Assembly (NCBI GenBank): GCA_020025275.1 | Contig: JAHHSI010000001.1 | Location: 131,784-195,783, forward strand | Length of the DNA stretch: 64,000 bases | Source: Oscillospiraceae bacterium | GTDB lineage: Bacteria; Bacillota; Clostridia; Oscillospirales; Oscillospiraceae | Reading direction: 5' to 3' | In this document: positions 41,415-49,527 of the stretch, piece by piece | How the letters are laid out: each line of letters opens with the position of its first letter | Position numbering within the stretch: position 1 is the stretch's first letter | Notes under the pieces: generated by a model | The model's input: the letters and a program-made list of their open reading frames with translations, nothing else | The model's database searches: none | What the model was told of the DNA's origin: nothing | Made by a program: the position numbers and the translations under genes

Positions 41415-42008
41415 ATGATATTCAATCGCGGGCAGACCGGCGGCATCAGCTGGCTGGTGGTAGGACTGGGCAATCCCGGAAGCAAGTACGAAAAGACCCG
41501 GCACAATATGGGCTTTATGGCGCTGGACCTGCTGGGCGGGCAGGAGCATTTCACCTGTGACAAGGTGCGCTTCAAGGCACTGACAGCCGCCTGTACCCTG
41601 GGCGGTGAAAAGGTGTTGGTGATGAAGCCCCAGACCTATATGAATCTCTCGGGCGAGTCGGTGGGAGAGGCGGCCCGTTTTTATAAGATCCCGCCGGAAC
41701 ACGTACTGGTGATTTCCGATGATATTGCCCTGCCGGCGGGCAAGCTGCGGATCCGCCCCGGCGGCAGCGCCGGCGGCCACAACGGCCTGAAGAACATCAT
41801 CCAGCACCTGGGAACGGATCAATTCCCCCGCATCAAGGTGGGCGTGGGCTCCCCGCAGCAGGCGGGCTATGAGGTGATCGATTGGGTCATCGGCAAGCCG
41901 TTGGGGGAGGATCAGAAGGTACTGGATGAGGCGCTGCAGAAGGCGGCCGAGGCGGTGAGCGTGGTGATTGCACAGGGACCGGATCGGGCCATGAACCGCT
42001 TTAATTGA
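41415..42008 (+). CDS. pth: Peptidyl-tRNA hydrolase
   Basis: 197-residue enzyme that releases tRNA from prematurely dropped peptidyl-tRNA. The N-terminal GLGNPGSKYEKTRHNMGF includes the catalytic His, and KPQTYMNLSGESV, SDDIALPAGKLRIR and GSAGGHNGLKNI follow. GGAGG is 9 bases before the ATG. It is in the conserved pth-mfd pair. Confidence 0.96.
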   Translation: MIFNRGQTGGISWLVVGLGNPGSKYEKTRHNMGFMALDLLGGQEHFTCDKVRFKALTAACTLGGEKVLVMKPQTYMNLSGESVGEAARFYKIPPEHVLVISDDIALPAGKLRIRPGGSAGGHNGLKNIIQHLGTDQFPRIKVGVGSPQQAGYEVIDWVIGKPLGEDQKVLDEALQKAAEAVSVVIAQGPDRAMNRFN

Positions 42009-42110
42009 CGGATGAATCCACAAAGACGTGCATAGAGATAGACAAGAGGGACACGCCCGGCTGCAAAACCGGGCGCCATTGGCGTGTATTGAGGAGAAAG
42101 GGGGGCCGGT

Positions 42111-45100
42111 ATGGAAGGACTGCTGCAGGAGCTGTTGCACATCAAAGAACTGAAAGAGCTGCATGAGGCAGTGGGACAGCGCCCCTGCCGAGCGCTGGTG
42201 ACGGGACTGGGACCGGCACATCGGGCGCAGGTGGCGGCCGCACTGGCGTGGACCGACCACCGGCCGCTGCTGATGCTCTGCAGCGACGAGACGGAGGCCG
42301 AGCGCATGGCGGCGGATCTGCAGACCCTGCTCCGACAGGAGCCGGTGGTGCTGCCGGGGCGTGAGGTACAGCTGCGGCCCATTGAGGCGGCCAGCCGCCA
42401 GTGGGAGTATCGGCGGCTGGAGGCGCTGCGCAAGCTGATGACGGAGCCGGCAGGTGTGGTGGTCACCACCATGCAGGCCCTTACGCAGCGCTGTATCCCG
42501 CCGGAGGTGCTGCAACAGAGCATGATCGAACTGGCGGTGGGACAGCAATGGGATCTGTCCTGTTTGACGGCACAACTGGTGGCTGCGGGCTATGTCCGGG
42601 CTGAAACGGTGGAGGGTGTCGGACAGTTTGCGCTGCGTGGCGGTATTTTGGACATCTTCTCCCCCGGCGCCCAGCAGGCCGTCCGCTGTGAGTTTTTCGA
42701 TGACGAGATCGACGCCATGGGGGCCTTCGATGTAGGGACCCAGCGGCGTACCCATAACTGCCATGAGGCCGTGATCCTGCCGGCAGGCGAATTTTTGCCT
42801 TTCTGGCAGGAGGGAGCGGCGGAGGAACTGGCCCGGCGCATGGAGGAAGCCGCCGAGAAGCTGGGACGCAAAAAGAACGGTGAAAAGCTGGGCCAGACAC
42901 TCCGCGCCGATGCGGAGATGCTGCGCCGCGGCGTTACCCCGCCCGGCGCCGACCGCTACGGAGCTGCCGTCTATCCGAGGAGGGCCACGGCACTGGACTA
43001 TCTGTCCGAGCGGACCTTGGTGTGCTTCAGTGAGAGCGGACGCATCAGCGAGGGCACCCACGGCTGGCAGGTACAGCTGCGGCAGGATCTGGCTGTGGCG
43101 GCGGAGGACGGCAGCCTGTCCGGTAGTTTTGCCGATCCGGCCATGGGGGCGGAGGAACTGGCAGAGCGGTTGGACGCCTTCCCTGTGATTCAAATGGAGA
43201 GCCTGCCCACCAGCCGGTATTTCCTGCCGCCCACGGCCCTTTTTCAGGTAGCGGCCAAGCAGCTTTCCGGCTACGGCGGTTCTCTGGAGACGGCTGTGAC
43301 GGACATGACCCACTACCTGACCACGGGGTATCGGGTCATGGTGCTGTGCGGCGGCAAGGTGCGGGCGGAAAACCTGCGCCAGATGCTGACCGAGCGGAAA
43401 ATCCCGGCGGCTCTGAACTTTGCCGGAGATGTTGTTCCGCCCAAGGGACAGGTCAGCATCGTTCTGGGCACGCTGCGTGCCGGCAGCGAATATCCGGCGC
43501 TGAAGCTGGCGGTATTGACGGAGGGGCAGCTGACCACGCCGCTCTCCGGGAAGAAACCTGCGCACCGCACCACGTCGGCCCGGGATGAATCCCGCCGGCG
43601 CATCCAGTCCTACGCCGACCTGACGCCGGGGGATCTGGTGGTGCATACCCATCACGGCATCGGCCGCTTTGTGGGCATGGTGCGGATGCCGGTGGACGGT
43701 GTGGAAAAGGACTATATTAAGATCTCCTACGCCGGCAGCGATGCCCTCTATGTACCGGCCACGTCGCTGGATCTGGTGAGCAAGTACATCGGCGGCGGGG
43801 AGGATCACGAGCGCACACGCCTGAATAAATTAGGCGGCAGTGATTGGACCAAGACCACCCGCAAGGCAAAGGCTGCCGCCCGGGAGCTGGCCAAGGGGCT
43901 CATCGACCTCTACGCCCAGCGCCAGCATCAGCCGGGGTTTGCCTTTTCGCCCGACTCCCCGTGGCAGCAGGAGTTCGAGGAGGCTTTTGACTACGAGGAG
44001 ACGGAGGATCAGCTGCAGGCGATCCGGGAGATCAAGGCGGACATGGAGCGCCCCATCCCGATGGACCGGCTGCTGTGCGGCGATGTGGGCTACGGCAAGA
44101 CGGAGGTGGCACTGCGGGCTGTGATGAAGTGCATCATGGACGGAAAGCAGGCAGCGATCCTGGTGCCCACCACGGTATTGGCACAGCAGCACTACGCTAC
44201 GGCCACCAGCCGCTTCCGCAGTTTTCCCGTCACGGTGGAGGTACTCAGCCGCTTTGGCAGTACCAAACAGGTGAAGGACATTATGGAGCGGACGGCGCAG
44301 GGGCGGGTGGATCTGCTGATCGGCACCCATAAGCTGCTGCAAAAGAATCTGCAATTTAAGAATCTGGGACTGCTCATCATCGACGAGGAGCAGCGCTTCG
44401 GCGTGAAACATAAGGAAAACCTGCGGGAAAAGGCACGGCAGGTGGATACACTGACGCTGTCAGCCACCCCTATCCCCCGCACGCTGAACATGGCCCTCTC
44501 CGGTATCCGGGACATGAGCACTCTGACCGAGCCGCCGCAGGACCGCCAGAGTGTGCAGACCTATGTGCTGGAGCACGACTGGGGCGTTGTGGGTGAGGCC
44601 ATGCGCCGGGAACTCAGCCGTGGCGGACAGGTCTACTATCTCCACAACCGTGTGGAAAACATGGAAACGGTCGTCGGACATATCCGGGCTTTACTGGGGG
44701 AGGAGGCCGTGGTGGCCGTGGCCCACGGCAAGATGACCGAGACAGAGCTCAGCCGTGTCATGCAGCAGATGTCCGACGGACAGATCCAGGTGCTGGTGTG
44801 CACCACCATCATTGAAACCGGCATTGACATCCCCAACGCCAATACCCTGATCATTGAGGATGCCGACCGGATGGGGCTTGCCCAACTCCATCAGATCCGG
44901 GGACGGATCGGGCGCAGCTCACGCCGGGCCTATGCCTATCTCACCTACCGTCCCGGCAAGATCCTGACGGAGGTGGCCAGCAAGCGCCTGTCCGCCATCC
45001 GGGAGTATGTGGATTTTGGCTCCGGCTTCAAGATCGCCATGCGGGATCTGGAGATCCGCGGCGCCGGAAACCTGCTGGGACCGGAGCAGTCGGGCTATAT

Positions 45101-45656
45101 GATGAGCGTCGGCTACGATATGTATTTGAAGCTCCTCAACGACGCCGTACTGGAGCAGCAGGGCAAGGCCAAGGAGATCCTGCCGGAGTGTGCGGCCGAT
45201 TTGACCGTATCGGCACACATTCCGGAGCGATATGTGCCCTCGGCCCAGCAGCGGATGGATCTTTACCGCCGCATTGCGGCCATCCGCACCACGGCGGACT
45301 GCGATGAACTGACGGATGAGCTGTTGGACCGCTACGGCGATGTGCCGTCCACGGTGCAGGCGCTGCTGGATGTGGCGCTGCTGCGGGCAGCGGCGGCGGA
45401 GAATGGCATCTGCGATATTACCCAGAAAGGACGGAAGGTCATATTCAGCTTCACGGAATATGTTCACGTCCCCAGTCTCATGGCGGTGTGCTCTATGGGC
45501 GGGTGGCGCAGCCGGCTGCTGCTGAGCGCCGGGGAGAAGCCGACACTGACACTGCACCTGAAAAATGGGGAGGACGTGCTGGACGCCGCCGGAAAACTGG
45601 TGGAGGACCTGCAGCTCAAGCGCAGGGAACTGGAAAAAGAGGAGTGCGAGACATGA
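42111..45656 (+). CDS. mfd: Transcription-repair coupling factor
   Basis: 1181-residue DNA translocase that removes stalled RNA polymerase and recruits UvrA to damage. The N-terminal UvrB-like region (1-330) is followed by the RNA polymerase-interacting domain (GDLVVHTHHGIGRFVGM and the next 60 residues). The helicase core has Walker A GDVGYGKTE, the DEEQ box (LLIIDEEQRFG) and motif VI QIRGRIGRSSRRAY, and a C-terminal TRCF domain completes it. Full length for the family. A small stem (CGCCCGG/CCGGGCG near 42047) lies in the 102-base gap after pth. Confidence 0.97.
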   Translation: MEGLLQELLHIKELKELHEAVGQRPCRALVTGLGPAHRAQVAAALAWTDHRPLLMLCSDETEAERMAADLQTLLRQEPVVLPGREVQLRPIEAASRQWEYRRLEALRKLMTEPAGVVVTTMQALTQRCIPPEVLQQSMIELAVGQQWDLSCLTAQLVAAGYVRAETVEGVGQFALRGGILDIFSPGAQQAVRCEFFDDEIDAMGAFDVGTQRRTHNCHEAVILPAGEFLPFWQEGAAEELARRMEEAAEKLGRKKNGEKLGQTLRADAEMLRRGVTPPGADRYGAAVYPRRATALDYLSERTLVCFSESGRISEGTHGWQVQLRQDLAVAAEDGSLSGSFADPAMGAEELAERLDAFPVIQMESLPTSRYFLPPTALFQVAAKQLSGYGGSLETAVTDMTHYLTTGYRVMVLCGGKVRAENLRQMLTERKIPAALNFAGDVVPPKGQVSIVLGTLRAGSEYPALKLAVLTEGQLTTPLSGKKPAHRTTSARDESRRRIQSYADLTPGDLVVHTHHGIGRFVGMVRMPVDGVEKDYIKISYAGSDALYVPATSLDLVSKYIGGGEDHERTRLNKLGGSDWTKTTRKAKAAARELAKGLIDLYAQRQHQPGFAFSPDSPWQQEFEEAFDYEETEDQLQAIREIKADMERPIPMDRLLCGDVGYGKTEVALRAVMKCIMDGKQAAILVPTTVLAQQHYATATSRFRSFPVTVEVLSRFGSTKQVKDIMERTAQGRVDLLIGTHKLLQKNLQFKNLGLLIIDEEQRFGVKHKENLREKARQVDTLTLSATPIPRTLNMALSGIRDMSTLTEPPQDRQSVQTYVLEHDWGVVGEAMRRELSRGGQVYYLHNRVENMETVVGHIRALLGEEAVVAVAHGKMTETELSRVMQQMSDGQIQVLVCTTIIETGIDIPNANTLIIEDADRMGLAQLHQIRGRIGRSSRRAYAYLTYRPGKILTEVASKRLSAIREYVDFGSGFKIAMRDLEIRGAGNLLGPEQSGYMMSVGYDMYLKLLNDAVLEQQGKAKEILPECAADLTVSAHIPERYVPSAQQRMDLYRRIAAIRTTADCDELTDELLDRYGDVPSTVQALLDVALLRAAAAENGICDITQKGRKVIFSFTEYVHVPSLMAVCSMGGWRSRLLLSAGEKPTLTLHLKNGEDVLDAAGKLVEDLQLKRRELEKEECET

Positions 45657-45693
45657 GCGCCCCATCTCATACGCAAAAGAAAGGAAAGAATTT

Positions 45694-46785
45694 ATGAAAC
45701 GACTCATTGCCATGCTGCTGGCCTCGGTGGCCGCGGTGCTGCTGATCGCCTACACTGGGGGGATGAGCAGCGGAAAGCGGACCGATGGTCTCTACTACAA
45801 GGCCGCGGGGATCCACCCTGATGCAGAGCTTCTGGAAATCAACGGCCAGACGGTGACGGCGGAGGAATACCTCTACTGGCTGGCCTATGTATGTGAGTAT
45901 CTCAATGCCACCGCCGGCGGAAAGCTGGATCTGCAGGCGCAGGTCAACGAGACCACCACCTTTGGAGAGTATGCCAAGATGGACGCTCTCAATACGGTGA
46001 AGCTCTATGCCGTGACCCGTGCTTGGGCGGCCGAGAACGGCATGACCCTGACGGAGGAGGACGAGGCGGCACTGGAAACCCAGCGTCAGCAGTACGTGGC
46101 CTACTACGGCGGGGAGGAGGCCTACCAAAAGCAGCTGGAACTGCTGGGCATCACCGCGGAGATGCTCCACGACATTGAGGCCACGCCGTATCTGTATGTG
46201 CACCTTCGTGACGCCTTTGTGGCGGCCGATGGGATTCTGTACCCCGGCGAGGAGGCGCTGACAGCCTTCGGCAATGAAAAGGGATATCTGACGGCACGGC
46301 TCCTCTACTTCGCAACCACGGGCATGGACGATACGGGGAAGGCGGACGTACGGGCCAAGGCCGAGAGTTACGCCGAGAAAATGCAGCAGGCAGAGGATAA
46401 AAATGCAACCTTTGCCGAGCTGGAAAAGGAACTGGGACTGGAGACCAACGCCGCCGGACTCACCTTCCGTGCAGATACCTCCGATCCTGCGGTGAGCGGT
46501 GCGGTGGATGCACTGGAGGAAGGGCAGGTCAGCGGCGTGATCGAGGGGAGCAATGGCTTCTACGTGGCGCTGCGGATGCCCCTGAATCAGCAGGCCCTGT
46601 TGGAAGATCTTTTCCAACAGCACTTGCAGGAAATGAAAGAAAGTGCTAAAATCGAATATCATACTCGTCTTTATAATAAAATCGATACAGCCGAGTTCTA
46701 TCGCCGCCTGACAGAGGAGCGTGCTGCGCTGCAGCAGGGCCCCATGGGGCAGGTTCCGTCCCTGAATCAGACTCCCGGCAACTAA
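45694..46785 (+). CDS. PrsA/SurA-like peptidyl-prolyl isomerase domain protein
   Basis: 363-residue exported protein. An N-terminal hydrophobic helix (1-20) acts as signal or anchor; no lipobox Cys is seen. A SurA-N-like helical region (about 35-190, INGQTVTAEEYLYWLAY) is followed by a parvulin-like domain (about 190-310: ARLLYFATTG, FAELEKELG, VSGAVDALEEGQVSGVIEGSNGFYV). The fold resembles foldases that help secreted proteins mature, but active-site residues are poorly conserved, so it may be chaperone only. The start at 45694 follows AAAGGAAAG; an in-frame extension upstream would overlap mfd. It lies 37 bases after mfd in the same operon. Confidence 0.8.
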   Translation: MKRLIAMLLASVAAVLLIAYTGGMSSGKRTDGLYYKAAGIHPDAELLEINGQTVTAEEYLYWLAYVCEYLNATAGGKLDLQAQVNETTTFGEYAKMDALNTVKLYAVTRAWAAENGMTLTEEDEAALETQRQQYVAYYGGEEAYQKQLELLGITAEMLHDIEATPYLYVHLRDAFVAADGILYPGEEALTAFGNEKGYLTARLLYFATTGMDDTGKADVRAKAESYAEKMQQAEDKNATFAELEKELGLETNAAGLTFRADTSDPAVSGAVDALEEGQVSGVIEGSNGFYVALRMPLNQQALLEDLFQQHLQEMKESAKIEYHTRLYNKIDTAEFYRRLTEERAALQQGPMGQVPSLNQTPGN

Positions 46786-46852
46786 ATGATTGGATGAAAA
46801 TACAAAAAGAATCGGTGCTTTTTGTAAGGAAATACGAATTTGCCGGAATCTC

Positions 46853-46879
46853 TGTCAATACTTTGTCAAAGTATTGACA
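46853..46879. promoter_or_regulatory. Perfect 13-bp inverted repeat over the thiolase -35 box
   Basis: TGTCAATACTTTG, one central T, then CAAAGTATTGACA: a perfect palindrome of 27 bases. Its right end is the -35 hexamer TTGACA. A further GTCAA at 46882-46886 adds another half-site. The geometry suggests a repressor operator. The repressor is not identified. Confidence 0.85.
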
Positions 46880-46901
46880 AAGTCAAATGGAAGCATATAC
46901 T
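46874..46901 (+). promoter_or_regulatory. Promoter of the thiolase gene
   Basis: TTGACA, a 16-base spacer and TATACT, about 64 bases before the thiolase ATG. Confidence 0.85.
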
Positions 46902-46964
46902 AAGAGATGGAAAGCAAAAAGAAACCCCACATTGTGAAATAAGAACTGTAGGAGGAAAAAGATT

Positions 46965-48224
46965 ATGAAAGATCTGTACATTGTTAACTGCTGCAGAACC
47001 GCAATTGGTTCCTTCGGTGGCACGCTGAAGAATACGCCTGCTGCAGAGCTGGGCGGCATTGTTGCCAAGGAAGCGCTCAGCCGCGCAGGGCTGAAGCCCG
47101 AGCAGGTCGACGAGGTCATGTTCGGATGCATCCTGACCGCCGGTCAGGGCCAGAACGTTGCCCGCCAGGTGGCCATCAAGGCCGGCGTGCCCTACGATGT
47201 TCCTGCATTCACCGTGGGCATGGTCTGCGGTTCCGGTATGAAGTCCGTCATCGAGGGTGCCCGTTCCATTCTGGCCGGTGATTCCGATGTCGTACTGTGC
47301 GGCGGTACCGAGAATATGTCCGCTGCTCCCTTTGCTCTGCCGGATGAGCGCTGGGGCGCTCGCATGGGCGACAAGAAGGTCGTGGATACCATGATCAAGG
47401 ACGGCCTGTGGGAGCACTATAACAACTATCACATGGGTACCACGGCAGAGAATATTGCCGATATTTGGGGCATCACCCGCGAGGAAATGGATGCCTTCGC
47501 TGCAGAGACACAGCAGAAGTGCGAGGCAGCACAGAAGGCTGGCAAGTTCGAGGACGAGATCGTTCCCGTGCCCGTAAAGGTCAAGAAGCAGGTCGTGGAG
47601 TTCAAGGTGGATGAGTATCCCAAGGCCGGCGTGACCGTGGAGGGGATCTCCAAGCTGCGCGGTGCCTTCCCTGTGGGTCCCGAGGGTGTTGAGGATGAGA
47701 CCGTTCATACCTTTGAAGTCACCGGCGTGCACGAGGCAGATACCCGCAAGCACGAGCAGCGCGTGACTGCTGCCAACGCTTCCGGTATCAACGATGGTGC
47801 TGCTGCCATCGTTCTGGCTTCCGGTGAGGCTGTTGAGAAGTACGGCCTGAAGCCCATGGCCAAGCTGATCGGCTGGGGCCAGGGCGGCGTAGATCCCAAG
47901 ATCATGGGCGTGGGTCCTGTTCCCGCTTCCCGCGCGGCACTGAAGAAGGCCGGTAAGACCGTGGAGGATCTGGATCTGATCGAGGCCAACGAGGCTTTCG
48001 CTGCACAGTCCATCGCTGTGGCTCGTGAGCTGGGCTTGGACATGAGCAAGGTCAATGTCAACGGCGGCGCCATCGCATTGGGCCACCCCGTGGGTGCTTC
48101 CGGTGCTCGTATCATCGTGACGCTGCTGCATGAGATGAAGAAGCGCGAGGATGCCAAGCTGGGTCTGGCGACCCTGTGCATCGGCGGCGGTATGGGTACG
48201 GCCATCGTCGTTGAGAAGTGCTAA
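46965..48224 (+). CDS. thlA: Acetyl-CoA acetyltransferase (thiolase)
   Basis: 419-residue biosynthetic thiolase that condenses two acetyl-CoA to acetoacetyl-CoA, first step of butyrate formation. Cys88 (VCGSGMKS) is the nucleophile, His374 (GHPVGASGAR) and Cys405 (LCIGGGMG) complete the site. It is about 25 residues longer than usual thiolases (about 393): residues 235-265, between LRGAF and TAANASGIND, form an extra acidic segment. Codon use is strongly biased towards a preferred set, as in a highly expressed gene. A GGAGG lies before the ATG. No other butyrate-pathway gene adjoins it. Confidence 0.94.
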   Translation: MKDLYIVNCCRTAIGSFGGTLKNTPAAELGGIVAKEALSRAGLKPEQVDEVMFGCILTAGQGQNVARQVAIKAGVPYDVPAFTVGMVCGSGMKSVIEGARSILAGDSDVVLCGGTENMSAAPFALPDERWGARMGDKKVVDTMIKDGLWEHYNNYHMGTTAENIADIWGITREEMDAFAAETQQKCEAAQKAGKFEDEIVPVPVKVKKQVVEFKVDEYPKAGVTVEGISKLRGAFPVGPEGVEDETVHTFEVTGVHEADTRKHEQRVTAANASGINDGAAAIVLASGEAVEKYGLKPMAKLIGWGQGGVDPKIMGVGPVPASRAALKKAGKTVEDLDLIEANEAFAAQSIAVARELGLDMSKVNVNGGAIALGHPVGASGARIIVTLLHEMKKREDAKLGLATLCIGGGMGTAIVVEKC

Positions 48225-48253
48225 ACTATCCGGCTATTTTATCGATATTGAGA

Positions 48254-48286
48254 ACGCCCGGAGCTTTTGCTCCGGGCGTTTTTTTA
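48254..48286 (+). terminator. Terminator of the thiolase gene
   Basis: ACGCCCGGAGC-TTTT-GCTCCGGGCGT with seven T following. Confidence 0.96.
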
Positions 48287-48296
48287 GCAGCGGCCA

Positions 48297-48328
48297 TAAA
48301 AAGCACCGCTCCCCTGAAGGAGCGGCAC
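48297..48328 (-). terminator. Terminator of ppa
   Basis: On the minus strand GTGCCGCTCC and GGAGCGGTGC pair and TTTTTA follows. Confidence 0.88.
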
Positions 48329-48336
48329 TGAAATGC

Positions 48337-48867
48337 TTATTTGCAGTATTTTTCAATGTAGCTGTTCTGGCACTTGGTGATGATTTTAACGGCATCAGCA
48401 CGGCCCAGTACGTCGCTGACCACAGTCTCCTTGCCCTCCAGGCTCTTATAAACACGGAAGAAGTGGCGGATCTCGCTGCCAATATGAGCAGGCAGCTCGG
48501 AAATATCGGTATACAGATGGAAGGTGGGATCATCAAAGGGGATAGCAATGATCTTCTCATCCAGAGAACCGTTGTCCTCCATGATCATAACGCCAATGGG
48601 GAAACAGCGCACCAAGCTCAGGGGGATGATGCTCTCACTGCATACCACCAATACGTCCAGAGGGTCGCCGTCATCGGCCCAGGTGCGGGGGATGAAACCG
48701 TAGTTGGCGGGATAGTGGGTGGACGTATACAGGATGCGATCGAGACGCAGCAGACCGGTTTCCTTGTCCAACTCGTATTTGTTTTTTGAACCCTTCTCAA
48801 TCTCGATCACGGCCCAAAAGTCCTCGGGCTTGACGCGAGACGGGGCAATATCGTGCCAAATATTCAT
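48337..48867 (-). CDS. ppa: Inorganic pyrophosphatase
   Basis: 176-residue family I (soluble) pyrophosphatase that hydrolyses pyrophosphate to phosphate. Active-site motifs are EIEKGSKNKYELDKETG, HYPANYGFIPRTW and the metal-binding DDGDPLDVLV. The ATG at 48867 has AGGAGGA about 8 bases upstream; an in-frame extension lacks support. It is a single-gene unit. Confidence 0.95.
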   Translation of the reverse strand: MNIWHDIAPSRVKPEDFWAVIEIEKGSKNKYELDKETGLLRLDRILYTSTHYPANYGFIPRTWADDGDPLDVLVVCSESIIPLSLVRCFPIGVMIMEDNGSLDEKIIAIPFDDPTFHLYTDISELPAHIGSEIRHFFRVYKSLEGKETVVSDVLGRADAVKIITKCQNSYIEKYCK

Positions 48868-49002
48868 ATAGAGAGTCCTCCTCGTTATCATTATGTAGAA
48901 TTTGTTCTTTTCATTATACCTTGCCTTGGGAGGCAAAGCAAGGCAGGAAAGAAAAATTTTTCAGCAAGAGGAAGAATAATTAAAAAGATCGTAAAAAGAG
49001 GG

Positions 49003-49031
49003 TTGACATTGCCGGGGGGATGTGGTATTAT
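49003..49031 (+). promoter_or_regulatory. Promoter of the tRNA-Leu/tRNA-fMet transcript
   Basis: TTGACA, a 17-base spacer and TATTAT (an overlapping TATAAT has a 20-base spacer), starting RNA just before the first tRNA. Confidence 0.8.
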
Positions 49032-49048
49032 AATCCATGCCAAAGTCC

Positions 49049-49134
49049 GCCGGTGTGGTGGAATGGTAGACACAGGAGACTTAAAATCTCCAGGTAGCAA
49101 TACCGTACCGGTTCGAGTCCGGTCACCGGCACCA
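49049..49134 (+). tRNA. tRNA-Leu, anticodon UAA
   Basis: The acceptor pair GCCGGTG/CACCGGC, the anticodon stem GGAGA/TCTCC with loop CTTAAAA (anticodon TAA), a class II variable arm and the T arm CCGGTTCGAGTCCGG are present. CCA is encoded. Confidence 0.96.
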
Positions 49135-49151
49135 ATCCGGGAATAGAATAT

Positions 49152-49227
49152 CGCGGGGTAGAGCAGTTGGTAGCTCGTCGGGCTCATAACCCGGAGGCCG
49201 GAGGTTCGAGTCCTCCTCCCGCAACCA
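49152..49227 (+). tRNA. Initiator tRNA-fMet, anticodon CAU
   Basis: A 76-base tRNA with anticodon CAT in CTCATAA. The initiator marks are both present: a C1-A72 mismatch at the end of the acceptor stem and three G-C pairs at the base of the anticodon stem (GGG/CCC). CCA is encoded. Confidence 0.95.
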
Positions 49228-49229
49228 AC

Positions 49230-49266
49230 AAAAACACCTGATTTCGTAAGAAATCGGGTGTTTTTC
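49230..49266 (+). terminator. Terminator of the tRNA pair
   Basis: AAAACACCTGATTTC-GTAA-GAAATCGGGTGTTTTT with a T tract. Confidence 0.95.
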
Positions 49267-49411
49267 TTTGCGTTCAGCCACTGAACAAGACAAAGACAAG
49301 TGGACGTGATGGCGTGTGCTGTGTTTTTACCCAGACGGTCGACGGCATCTGCTTGTGTCCGGCGGAAGATCGCTGCGGCCGGAAGCAATGCGGGGAGGGG
49401 CGAAAGAACCG

Positions 49412-49459
49412 CCCAATCAACAAGGCCTCCGGAGCATCGCTCCGAAGGCCTTGCATTGG
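49412..49459 (-). terminator. Long hairpin after the M14 surface protein gene
   Basis: CAAGGCCTCCGGAGC and GCTCCGAAGGCCTTG pair around ATC, with an outer CCAAT/ATTGG extension. T-rich sequence after it on the minus strand is poor, so termination strength is uncertain. The rest of 49267-49527 shows no gene. Confidence 0.55.
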
Positions 49460-49527
49460 TTTATCTCGTAGGCACTGCGTCTTCGGTGCAGACACTGCGC
49501 CGCTTAGGCACCGCTCCGGGAGAGGCA

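Noticed and set aside
41355..43808. An 817-codon open frame antisense to pth and mfd
   Set aside because: Overlaps two clear housekeeping genes; composition is that of a shadow.
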